From Pacificimonas sp036351775 (GTDB taxonomy: Bacteria > Pseudomonadota > Alphaproteobacteria > Sphingomonadales > Sphingomonadaceae), in assembly GCA_036351775.1 (NCBI GenBank), contig JAZBPX010000040.1, positions 1 to 13,153 of the forward strand: a stretch of 13,153 nucleotides of DNA, written 5' to 3'. The notes below the pieces were generated by a model that was given only the letters and a program-made list of their open reading frames with translations, did no database searches and was not told the DNA's origin. Both the position numbers and the translations under genes were made by a program. Positions within the stretch are counted from its first letter, which is position 1, and each line of letters opens with the position of its first letter. Below, one piece after another: positions 1 through 6,098 of the stretch.

Positions 1-66
1 CCCGCGCCCCCTGCCCTAACCACCCCACATGGTATCCTCAGGGGTGGTTAGGGCAGGGGGCGCGGG
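1..66. repeat. Perfect 26-bp inverted repeat, cut by window edge
   Basis: Bases 1-26 and 41-66 are exact reverse complements, with a 14-nt spacer (27-40). The arms are very GC-rich, and the loop-proximal part reads CACCCC / GGGGTG. The left arm starts at base 1, so the repeat may continue outside the window. The outer part of the right arm (58-66) is also the start of the adjacent tandem repeat unit, so the left arm may be the end of an inverted copy of that unit. A transcript would form a very stable hairpin. No T-tract follows on either strand, so an ordinary intrinsic terminator is not supported. A REP/REPIN-like intergenic element is my best guess. Confidence 0.8.
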
Positions 67-157
67 GCGGCACGGGCGGCTCCCGGTAGGGAGACGCAAA
101 TCCAAGACTCGGGCGCGGGGCGGTGCGACCCAGGTCCCCGGATAGGGGACCGCAAAC
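58..157. repeat. Two imperfect tandem copies of a hairpin-forming unit
   Basis: Copy 1 (58-101) and copy 2 (111-157) share the opening GGGCGCGGGGCGG, a central hairpin and the ending CGCAAA, and are separated by 9 nt. The central hairpin is CTCCC-ggta-GGGAG (80-93) in copy 1. In copy 2 it is a 7-bp stem, GGTCCCC/GGGGACC (133-151). The stems differ in sequence but both still pair. The copies differ by small indels and substitutions. Eight C residues (163-170) follow just before the DUF2490 gene stop. I see no coding capacity that looks real here. This is probably a dispersed intergenic repeat family; the family name is unknown to me. Confidence 0.75.
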
Positions 158-172
158 AAAAACCCCCCCCAA

Positions 173-841
173 TTAAAACGCGAACGTCACCCCGATCAGC
201 GGCGCGTGGCCGATTTCGTCCGGCGCGTTGTCCTCGAAATCCTGCTGGCGGAGATACACCGCGCTCAGCGACACCGAATCGCTGAGGTCGTAGCCGAGCC
301 CGATCTGGTTGCGCAGGCCGGTAATGCCCTCGTCGCTGCCGACATTGTTGCCGCGCAGCGTCCAGAACAGTTCCGCATCGGCCTTGAAGGACAGGCCCTC
401 GACCCCGCCCACCGGCACGCTCACGCCCAGCCGTGGACGCAGGCGCAGGCCCATCCGGTCGGCGTTGTCGACAAAGCGCTGCTCCAGGCGCAGGCGGGTG
501 CGGATGATGCCGTGGCGCGTCGACAGCTGCTGCATCGTGCGCGTTTCGTTGCTGCCGCCATCGTTGATCCGGCGCTCCGCCGCCCCGGCCAGCGTCATGT
601 TGTCGGCAATGCCCTGCGCCAGCCACAGCCGCCCGAAATAGGTGTCGGCCCGGCCCCGGTCGGAATCGCGAAAGCGCTGCGCGGTTTCGAACTCGATCTC
701 GGTATCCTCGTCCAGCGCCGCGACCGCGGACGGGTTGAGCCACAGCTCGAAATCCTCGTCGGTCGCCTTCGCGGGCAGGGCGGCGGCGATCAGGAGGGTG
801 GAGGTGGCAAGGGAACCGGCGATCAGGCGGCAAAGGCGCAT
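173..841 (-). CDS. DUF2490-like secreted outer-membrane protein
   Basis: This 222-residue protein has a clear Sec signal peptide: basic MRLCR, a hydrophobic stretch at about residues 6-22, and a likely cleavage site after ALPAKA (residue 26). The mature part begins TDEDFELWLNPS and has alternating beta-strand-like segments rich in aromatic and charged residues, such as the ETAQRFRD and RLRLEQRF stretches. It ends in GVTFAF, and a terminal phenylalanine is typical of outer-membrane beta-barrels. These features match the DUF2490 family, whose biochemical role is not established. I chose the start at 841 because it places the signal peptide at the N-terminus; an upstream in-frame extension to 952 would bury it. 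The ribosome site is weak (GGAAAA region). The gene is divergent from the beta-oxidation gene, and its stop is followed by the repeat block at 1-172. Family assignment is from memory of the pattern; function is unknown. Confidence 0.78.
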   Translation of the reverse strand: MRLCRLIAGSLATSTLLIAAALPAKATDEDFELWLNPSAVAALDEDTEIEFETAQRFRDSDRGRADTYFGRLWLAQGIADNMTLAGAAERRINDGGSNETRTMQQLSTRHGIIRTRLRLEQRFVDNADRMGLRLRPRLGVSVPVGGVEGLSFKADAELFWTLRGNNVGSDEGITGLRNQIGLGYDLSDSVSLSAVYLRQQDFEDNAPDEIGHAPLIGVTFAF

Positions 842-981
842 GGGTCGTTTTCCGTTTGTTGTTATTTGTCGGACCTCAGCGCTTCTACGATCCGGTGCGT
901 TCCGCGCTCCATCGAAAAGGGCGCGGGGGCGCGATAGCTTTTGCCAATCCACGCGCCGCTTCCGGCCGCGCCCCGTACCGC

Positions 982-1043
982 ACGGCGGCCTCCCCCTTTT
1001 CGCTATGGCGCGCGCGGCCGCCGTCCCTCTATGACGGCCGTCA
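982..1043. promoter_or_regulatory. Palindromes upstream of the beta-oxidation gene
   Basis: The 227-bp divergent gap (842-1068) holds a perfect 12-bp palindrome TGACGGCCGTCA (1032-1043), 25 nt before the ATG at 1069. It also holds a 9-bp inverted repeat ACGGCGGCC (982-990) / GGCCGCCGT (1016-1024). GCCGTC at 1020-1025 can alternatively pair with GACGGC at 1033-1038. The short palindrome could be an operator for a dimeric repressor such as the TetR-type regulators that often control fatty-acid genes, but no regulator gene is in the window. No convincing -35/-10 pair was found for either strand. Confidence 0.3.
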
Positions 1044-1056
1044 AGACTATAATCCT

Positions 1057-1063
1057 GGGAGGA
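1057..1063 (+). promoter_or_regulatory. Ribosome binding site deciding the start at 1069
   Basis: GGGAGGA lies 5 nt before ATG 1069 and is a strong Shine-Dalgarno match. The frame is open upstream to 856, but the upstream residues are low-complexity and unlike the family, so this site decides the start. Confidence 0.75.
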
Positions 1064-1068
1064 TCATC

Positions 1069-3144
1069 ATGACCGCCACTTCACCTGCCACTTCACCCGT
1101 GCGCACCGAACGCCGTGACGAGGTTCTCGTCATCATTTCCGACAATCCGCCCGTGAACGCGCTCGGCGCTGCCGTTCGCCAAGGTCTGAAGGACGGTGTC
1201 GAGGCGGGCCTGTCCGATGACAGTGTGAAGGCCATCGTCATCCGCTGCGACGGCCGCACCTTCCATGCCGGCGCCGACATCACCGAATTCGGCAAGCCGC
1301 CGTCCGGCCCCAGCCTTCCCGATACGCTCGACGCGATGGAGGCGTCGTCCAAGCCCATCGTCGCCGCCATTCACGGTACGGCGCTCGGCGGCGGGCTGGA
1401 GGTGGCGCTCGCCTGCCATTACCGCGTCGCCGTTCCCTCCGCGAAGCTTGGCCTGCCGGAGGTGAAACTCGGCCTTCTCCCCGGCGCGGGCGGCACCCAG
1501 CGCCTGCCGCGCGTCGTGGGCGTCGAAAAAGCGCTCCAGATGATCGTCTTCGGCAACCCGATCGGCGCGAAGGAGGCGGAGAAGATCGGCCTCGTCGACA
1601 AGCTGGCGGCGGAGGATGCGCTCGCCGAAACCGCCATCGCCTATGCGAAGGAAATGGCCGGAAAGGACAAGCACCCGGCAACGTCGCAGCGCACCGACAT
1701 GCTGCCGAACGCTGCCGAGGTCGAATCGACCTTCGAGGACTTCAGGCAGAAGAATCACCGCAAGATCCGCGGCTTCGATGCCCCCGCGGCCAACATTCGC
1801 TGCATCCACGCCGCCGTCACCATGCCCTACGAACAGGGTGTGAAGGTCGAGCGCGAGGAATTCATGAAGCTGATGACCGGCGACCAGTCGAAGGCGCAGC
1901 GTCACCTGTTCTTCGCCGAGCGGCAGGCCGCGAAGATCGACGACGTGCCGAAGGATACGGCGCACATTCCGATCAAAAAGGTCGGCATCATCGGGGCGGG
2001 TACGATGGGCGGCGGCATCGCCATGAATTTTCTGTCCGCCGGCATCCCCGTGACGATCCTCGAAATGCAGCAGGAGGCGCTGGACCGCGGCACCGGCGTC
2101 ATGGGCAAGAATTACCAGGGCAACGTCGCGCGCGGCCGCATGACGGAGGATCAGGCGAAGGGCGCGATGGACCTTCTGTCCACCACGCTCGATTATGCCG
2201 ACCTTGCCGACTGCGACCTCGTCATCGAGGCGGTGTTCGAGAACATGGACGTCAAGAAGGACGTGTTCGGAAAGCTCGACGCCCATGTGAAGCAGGGCGC
2301 GATCCTCGCCTCCAACACCTCCTATCTGAACGTGAACGAGATCGCGCAGGCAACGAAGCGCCCCGGCTATGTCCTTGGCATGCACTTCTTCTCGCCCGCG
2401 AACGTCATGAAGCTGCTGGAGGTCGTGCGCGGCGCGGAAACCCGCCACGATGTGCTCGCAACGGTGATGGCGCTGTCCAAGAAGATCGGCAAGGTGGCGG
2501 TCGTCGCGGGCGTCTGCGACGGCTTCATCGGCAACCGCATGCTTAGCCCGCGCCAGCGCGAAGCGAACAAGCTCATCATGGAGGGCGCGAAGCCCTGGGA
2601 CATCGACCGTGTCTGGACCGAATTCGGCTTTCCCATGGGGCCGTTCCAGATGGCCGATCTCGCCGGCCTCGACATTGGCTGGCACCGCGACCCGGACCGC
2701 ATCGAATCGCTTCGCGACGAACTCTGCGCGATGGACCGGCGCGGCCAGAAGACGAAGGCGGGCTATTACGACTATGACGACAACCGCCGCGGCACCCCCA
2801 GTCAGGAGGTCGAGGACCTGATCTCCAAATGGGCCGAAAAGGCCGGCATCGAACAGCGAGAGGTGTCCGACGAGGAAATCCTTGAACGCACCATGTACCC
2901 GATGGTGAACGAGGGCGCGCTGATCCTCGAGGAGGGCATGGCCCAGCGCGCGTCTGACATCGATGTCGTCTGGATCTACGGCTATGGCTGGCCGCGCTAC
3001 ACCGGCGGCCCGATGTTCTGGGCCGACCTCCAGGGCCTCGACAAGATCGTCGCCGGCATCGAAAAACACGCCGCCAAAATGCCCGAACTCAAGACGAGCC
3101 AGCTCCTGAAGGACAAGGCCGCCAAGGGCGAAACCTTCAACTAA
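1069..3144 (+). CDS. Fused enoyl-CoA hydratase / 3-hydroxyacyl-CoA dehydrogenase
   Basis: This 691-residue bifunctional beta-oxidation enzyme is FadB/FadJ-like. It hydrates trans-2-enoyl-CoA and then oxidises L-3-hydroxyacyl-CoA with NAD. The N-terminal crotonase domain (about 12-195) shows the oxyanion-hole stretch FHAGAD (65-70) and both catalytic glutamates, E111 in GGGLE and E131 in LPEVKLG. Their spacing of 20 is the same as in rat crotonase. A linker leads to an NAD-binding Rossmann domain from about 303, with GAGTMG (308-313). The catalytic His-Glu pair is H439 in GMHFFSP and E451 in KLLEVV. Two 3HCDH C-terminal modules follow; the second holds NEGALILEEG and GYGWPRYTGGP. Length and domain order are normal and all key residues are present. 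The start is set by the site at 1057. No thiolase partner is adjacent. Substrate chain length cannot be read from the sequence. Confidence 0.93.
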   Translation: MTATSPATSPVRTERRDEVLVIISDNPPVNALGAAVRQGLKDGVEAGLSDDSVKAIVIRCDGRTFHAGADITEFGKPPSGPSLPDTLDAMEASSKPIVAAIHGTALGGGLEVALACHYRVAVPSAKLGLPEVKLGLLPGAGGTQRLPRVVGVEKALQMIVFGNPIGAKEAEKIGLVDKLAAEDALAETAIAYAKEMAGKDKHPATSQRTDMLPNAAEVESTFEDFRQKNHRKIRGFDAPAANIRCIHAAVTMPYEQGVKVEREEFMKLMTGDQSKAQRHLFFAERQAAKIDDVPKDTAHIPIKKVGIIGAGTMGGGIAMNFLSAGIPVTILEMQQEALDRGTGVMGKNYQGNVARGRMTEDQAKGAMDLLSTTLDYADLADCDLVIEAVFENMDVKKDVFGKLDAHVKQGAILASNTSYLNVNEIAQATKRPGYVLGMHFFSPANVMKLLEVVRGAETRHDVLATVMALSKKIGKVAVVAGVCDGFIGNRMLSPRQREANKLIMEGAKPWDIDRVWTEFGFPMGPFQMADLAGLDIGWHRDPDRIESLRDELCAMDRRGQKTKAGYYDYDDNRRGTPSQEVEDLISKWAEKAGIEQREVSDEEILERTMYPMVNEGALILEEGMAQRASDIDVVWIYGYGWPRYTGGPMFWADLQGLDKIVAGIEKHAAKMPELKTSQLLKDKAAKGETFN

Positions 3145-3155
3145 CCCTCGCTTTT

Positions 3156-3183
3156 CCCCTCCGCGCCGAACGGCGGGGAGGGG
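3156..3183. repeat. GC-rich 28-nt near-perfect palindrome
   Basis: It begins CCCCTCC and ends GGAGGGG. Pairing inward gives 12 of 13 possible base pairs around a central AA. It lies 11 nt after the stop of the beta-oxidation gene and could stall or stabilise the 3' end of that transcript, but no T-run follows on the plus strand. It resembles the two palindromes at 3274 and 3305, so it is more likely a repeat-family member than a dedicated terminator. Confidence 0.7.
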
Positions 3184-3273
3184 CAGTGAGACTTGGCGGC
3201 TCCGCCGCCTAGTCGCAGCGGGGTGGTCGAGCGCGGCAAACGCAGCGTCTCCTGGAGAAAGCCCCACCCCGAA

Positions 3274-3294
3274 CCCCTCCCCAAGAGGGAGGGG
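3274..3294. repeat. Palindrome CCCCTCCC / GGGAGGGG
   Basis: An 8-bp perfect stem, CCCCTCCC (3274-3281) with GGGAGGGG (3287-3294), encloses a 5-nt loop. Its flanks (GAA before, AAA after) recur in high-GC alphaproteobacterial intergenic repeats, as far as I recall. Confidence 0.7.
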
Positions 3295-3304
3295 AAACAG
3301 ATTT

Positions 3305-3326
3305 CCTCCCCCGCAAGCGGTGGAGG
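3305..3326. repeat. Palindrome with CCCGCAAGCGG core
   Basis: A 22-nt palindrome pairs 9 of 10 positions around AA, with one C-T mismatch. The core CCGCAAGCGG and the outer CCTCC / GGAGG arms look like another member of the same palindrome family as 3274-3294. Confidence 0.65.
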
Positions 3327-3354
3327 GGCACGCCCCGCCGAAGAAGGACCCCCT

Positions 3355-3449
3355 CTAGTCATCCCAGCGAAAGCTGGGATCCACGCTGTGTAGGCGGCAC
3401 CCGGCGCAGCGCATCCAGCATGGCTTCCAGCTTTCGCTGGAATGACTAG
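3355..3449. repeat. REP-like inverted pair (two 34-nt arms)
   Basis: The arm at 3355-3388 and the reverse complement of 3416-3449 match at 30 of 34 positions, with a 27-nt spacer. Each arm begins CTAGTCAT and contains its own hairpin with a GAAA tetraloop: CCCAGC-GAAA-GCTGGG in arm 1 and TTCCAGC-GAAA-GCTGGAA in arm 2. Two of the four differences are a C-to-T and a G-to-A change on opposite sides of the same base pair, so pairing is kept. The pattern resembles the widespread proteobacterial GTCAT-CCxGCGAAAGCxGG family of REP elements. Two REPs in opposite orientation form a REPIN-type unit. No RAYT transposase is in the window. Confidence 0.8.
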
Positions 3450-3484
3450 GTTTTGAAGACAGACGAACCGAAAGGACCGCCCCG

Positions 3485-4825
3485 ATGACTCAGTCCAGCA
3501 CCACCCTCAAAACCGCCCTCAAAACCGCCGAGGAAACCGCCGCCGCCGTCCACGCGGGCGCCACCACCGCCGCCGCCGAAGTCGACGCCGCCATCGCGCG
3601 CATCGAGGCCCGCGACGGCGAACTCAACGCCGTCGTCGCCCGCCGCTTCGACGCGGCCCGCGCCGAAGCGAAGGCCCTCGACTCCCGCGCCGACAAGGCG
3701 GACCTCCCGCTCGCCGGCGTCCCCATGACCATCAAGGAGAGCTTCGACGTCGCCGGCCTCCCCACCACCTGGGGCAGCGAGGCCTTCACCGGACAGGTCG
3801 CCGACACCGACAGCTTCGTCGCCGCGCGGCTCAAGGCGGCGGGCGCGATCATCCTCGGCAAGACGAACGTCCCGCCCTTCCTCGCCGACTGGCAGTCGAA
3901 GAACCCCGTCTACGGCGCCACGCACAACCCGCACCGGCAGGGCTACAGTCCCGGCGGCTCCTCCGGCGGCTCTGCAGCCAGCCTCGCGGCGGGCTATGTC
4001 CCGCTCGAATTCGGTACCGATATCGGCGGATCGGTGCGAATCCCGGCGCATTTCTGCGGCGTTTGGGGCCATAAGACGACCTTCGGGCTCATTTCGATGG
4101 ACGGTCATTTCCCGCCCGGAATGACTGGCCACGAAGTCGACATGTCCGTGTCCGGCCCGCTCGCGCGGTCTGTAGGAGACCTCGAACTCGCGCTCTCCCT
4201 CGTCCAGCGCCACCCCTTGCCGGAACCCCGTTTCCACCGTCCTGACCGACCTCTCATCGCCGTCCTTCGCGAACACCCCAGCGCCCCTTGCGACGCCGAA
4301 GTCCAGCGCGCCGTCGACCTCGCCGCCGAAGCCGCCGCCCAGGCCGGTGCGACCATCGTCGCGAGCCCCAAACTCCCCGACCTCGCCGCCATGCACGAAG
4401 ACTATATCCGCCTCCTCCTCACCGCGATGGGCCGCCGCCAGCCGCTACCCGACGGCGTCGAGCGCCCGAGCCTCGAGGAGTGGTGGGCCATGCTCGACGC
4501 CCAGGCCGCCTACCGCCGCCAGTTCGATGCCTTCTTCGCCGATGTCGATATCCTCATCGCCCCGCCCGCCGGCATTGCCGCCTTCCCCATCGACGACGGC
4601 GTCGGGGAGGAGCGGATCGTTACGATCAATGGCCGAGGGGAACCCTGGGGCCCGCAGCTCGCCTACCCGGGCCTTTGCAATTATCCCGGCCTTCCCGGCA
4701 CCTGCATGCCGGTCACGCAGACGAAGGACGGCCTGCCCGTAGGCGTGCAGATCATTGGGCCGCAATGGGGCGACCTCACCACCCTCGCCGCCGCCCGCAT
4801 GATCGACAACGCGCTCGCCAAATAG
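3485..4825 (+). CDS. Amidase-signature family hydrolase
   Basis: This 446-residue enzyme belongs to the amidase signature family, which hydrolyses amide bonds to a carboxylic acid and ammonia or an amine. The Ser-cisSer-Lys triad is visible: K84 in MTIKES, S159 in the GGSSGGS block (157-163) and S183 in GTDIGGSVRIPA. The spacings of 75 and 24 residues equal those of fatty acid amide hydrolase. There is no signal peptide, so it is probably cytoplasmic. The ATG at 3485 follows a purine-rich AAAGGA 8 nt upstream. It is shorter than a usual GatA, and no gatB or gatC is nearby, so a GatCAB subunit is unlikely. It starts after a 340-bp repeat region and ends 60 nt before the acyl-CoA dehydrogenase gene, so it may share that transcript. 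The substrate is unknown; context hints at an acid-releasing step feeding acyl-CoA metabolism. Confidence 0.92.
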   Translation: MTQSSTTLKTALKTAEETAAAVHAGATTAAAEVDAAIARIEARDGELNAVVARRFDAARAEAKALDSRADKADLPLAGVPMTIKESFDVAGLPTTWGSEAFTGQVADTDSFVAARLKAAGAIILGKTNVPPFLADWQSKNPVYGATHNPHRQGYSPGGSSGGSAASLAAGYVPLEFGTDIGGSVRIPAHFCGVWGHKTTFGLISMDGHFPPGMTGHEVDMSVSGPLARSVGDLELALSLVQRHPLPEPRFHRPDRPLIAVLREHPSAPCDAEVQRAVDLAAEAAAQAGATIVASPKLPDLAAMHEDYIRLLLTAMGRRQPLPDGVERPSLEEWWAMLDAQAAYRRQFDAFFADVDILIAPPAGIAAFPIDDGVGEERIVTINGRGEPWGPQLAYPGLCNYPGLPGTCMPVTQTKDGLPVGVQIIGPQWGDLTTLAAARMIDNALAK

Positions 4826-4872
4826 AGGAGGGGCGGGCGGTCTGCATCCACGCTAGTCTCCGCTTCAAAGAC

Positions 4873-4878
4873 AGGAGA
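4873..4878 (+). promoter_or_regulatory. Ribosome binding site deciding a GTG start
   Basis: AGGAGA sits 7 nt before GTG 4886. This spacing, and the family-like residues immediately after the GTG, support this rare-type start over any downstream ATG. Confidence 0.7.
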
Positions 4879-4885
4879 AAAACCA

Positions 4886-6076
4886 GTGCCCGACCTCGAC
4901 ACGTTCCGCGCGGACACCCGCGCCTGGCTCGAAGACAATTGCCCGCCGGAAATGCGCGAACCCATGAAGGGCGACGACGACCAGTGCTGGGGCGGCCGCA
5001 AGTTCAAGTTCAAGAACGAGGCGCAGAAACTCTGGATCGACCGGATGGCGGAGCGCGGCTGGACCGCGCCGATGTGGCCCGCCGATTACGGCGGCGGCGG
5101 CCTCTCGGCAGCCGAGGCCAAGGTTCTGCAGCAGGAAATGGGCCGGATCAATGCCCGGCCGCCTCTCTCCTCTTTCGGCCTCTGGATGCTTGGCCCGGCA
5201 CTCCTGAAATTCGGTACGGAGGCGCAGAAGAAAGAGCATCTGCCACCCATCGTTCGCGGCGAGATTCGCTGGTGTCAGGGCTACTCGGAACCGGGTGCCG
5301 GCTCCGACCTTGCCGGCCTGATGACGAAGGCCGAGGACAAGGGCGACCACTACATCATCAACGGCCAGAAGGTCTGGACCAGCTACGCCGACAAGGCCGA
5401 CTGGATTTTCTGCCTCGTCCGCACGGATTTCGACGCCCCCAAGCACCAGGGCATCAGCTTCATCCTGTTCGACATGGATCAGCCCGGCGTCGAGCCGCGG
5501 CCAATCCTGCTGATTTCAGGCTCCTCACCCTTCTGTGAAACCTATTTCACCGATGCGCGCGCGGAGAAGAAGAACCTCGTCTATGAAGAGAATAAGGGCT
5601 GGGACGTTGCGAAGTACCTCCTCGGTCATGAGCGCGAAATGATCTCGGGGATGGGCCTTGGCGGCGGAGGCAAGGGCCAGACCCTGCCCGACGTCGCCCT
5701 CGCTCATATCGGCGAGGAAGAGGACGGCCGCCTGCGCGATCCGTTGCTGCGCGCAGAGATTGCCATGTTCGAGGTTCGAAGCGCCGCTTACCGTGCACAG
5801 GCCGAACGGTTTGCCGATGAATGGAAGGTCGGCCGGGCCAATCCTGCGCAGCCCTCCATGATGAAATATTACGGCACCGAACTGAACAAGCGCCGCAACG
5901 AGCTGGTGATGGCGGCAGGCGGTTCCGAAGCGCTGGAATGGGAGAGCGAGGAGTCCGGCGAAGGCAAGAAGGCGCGGGACTGGCTGCGGTCCAAGGGCAA
6001 CTCGATCGAAGGCGGCACGAGCGAGGTTCAGCTGAATATCGTTTCGAAGCGCATTCTCGAACTGCCGAGCGGCTGA
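4886..6076 (+). CDS. Acyl-CoA dehydrogenase, large subunit (PimC-like)
   Basis: This 396-residue flavoprotein of the acyl-CoA dehydrogenase family introduces the alpha-beta double bond into an acyl-CoA and passes electrons to ETF. It starts with GTG. The N-terminal helical domain has the WPADYGGGG stretch. The middle beta-domain has the FAD/substrate motif CQGYSEPGAGSD (130-141) and KVWTSYADKADW. The C-terminal domain contains YLLGHEREMISG. Near the end, SIEGGTSEVQ places E375 where medium-chain acyl-CoA dehydrogenase has its catalytic base (E376). All expected parts are present. A second, smaller acyl-CoA dehydrogenase follows after 22 nt. This arrangement and the sizes resemble pairs annotated as pimeloyl-CoA dehydrogenase large and small subunits (PimC/PimD). 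The family is certain; substrate and subunit role are inference. Confidence 0.93.
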   Translation: MPDLDTFRADTRAWLEDNCPPEMREPMKGDDDQCWGGRKFKFKNEAQKLWIDRMAERGWTAPMWPADYGGGGLSAAEAKVLQQEMGRINARPPLSSFGLWMLGPALLKFGTEAQKKEHLPPIVRGEIRWCQGYSEPGAGSDLAGLMTKAEDKGDHYIINGQKVWTSYADKADWIFCLVRTDFDAPKHQGISFILFDMDQPGVEPRPILLISGSSPFCETYFTDARAEKKNLVYEENKGWDVAKYLLGHEREMISGMGLGGGGKGQTLPDVALAHIGEEEDGRLRDPLLRAEIAMFEVRSAAYRAQAERFADEWKVGRANPAQPSMMKYYGTELNKRRNELVMAAGGSEALEWESEESGEGKKARDWLRSKGNSIEGGTSEVQLNIVSKRILELPSG

Positions 6077-6098
6077 GCGGACCGAGGGGAACAGCACA

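Larger units (their letters stand above)
3145..3484. other. Gene-free intergenic region filled with palindromes
   Basis: This 340-bp stretch between the beta-oxidation gene and the amidase contains no credible reading frame. It holds at least four GC-rich hairpins (3156-3326, including a perfect 6-bp stem GGCGGC/GCCGCC with a 3-nt loop at 3195-3209), GGGGTGG (3220-3226) complementary to CCACCCC (3264-3270), and a REP-like inverted pair (3355-3449). Only about 35 bp remain between the last repeat and the amidase ATG. No clear promoter for the amidase is visible there, so it may be read from a promoter within the repeats or by read-through. Confidence 0.8.

Noticed and set aside
58..157. CRISPR array
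   Set aside because: There are only two imperfect repeats, a 9-nt spacer and no cas genes.
48..833. A 261-codon minus frame overlapping the DUF2490 gene and the left repeats
   Set aside because: Very rich in Arg, Pro and Gly and runs through palindromic repeats. The alternative frame has a signal peptide and a barrel-like C-terminus.
1048..1053. TATAAT as a -10 promoter box for the fused beta-oxidation gene
   Set aside because: Transcription would begin within or next to the Shine-Dalgarno sequence, and the hexamer at the -35 distance (CCCTCT) does not fit.
1093..3267. A 724-codon open frame on the minus strand opposite the fused enzyme gene
   Set aside because: It is antisense to a gene with complete catalytic motifs. 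Its translation has no recognisable domain and the composition of a GC-rich shadow frame.
3485..4825. GatA subunit of the tRNA amidotransferase
   Set aside because: The catalytic triad is shared, but the protein is short for GatA, and gatC and gatB are not adjacent.
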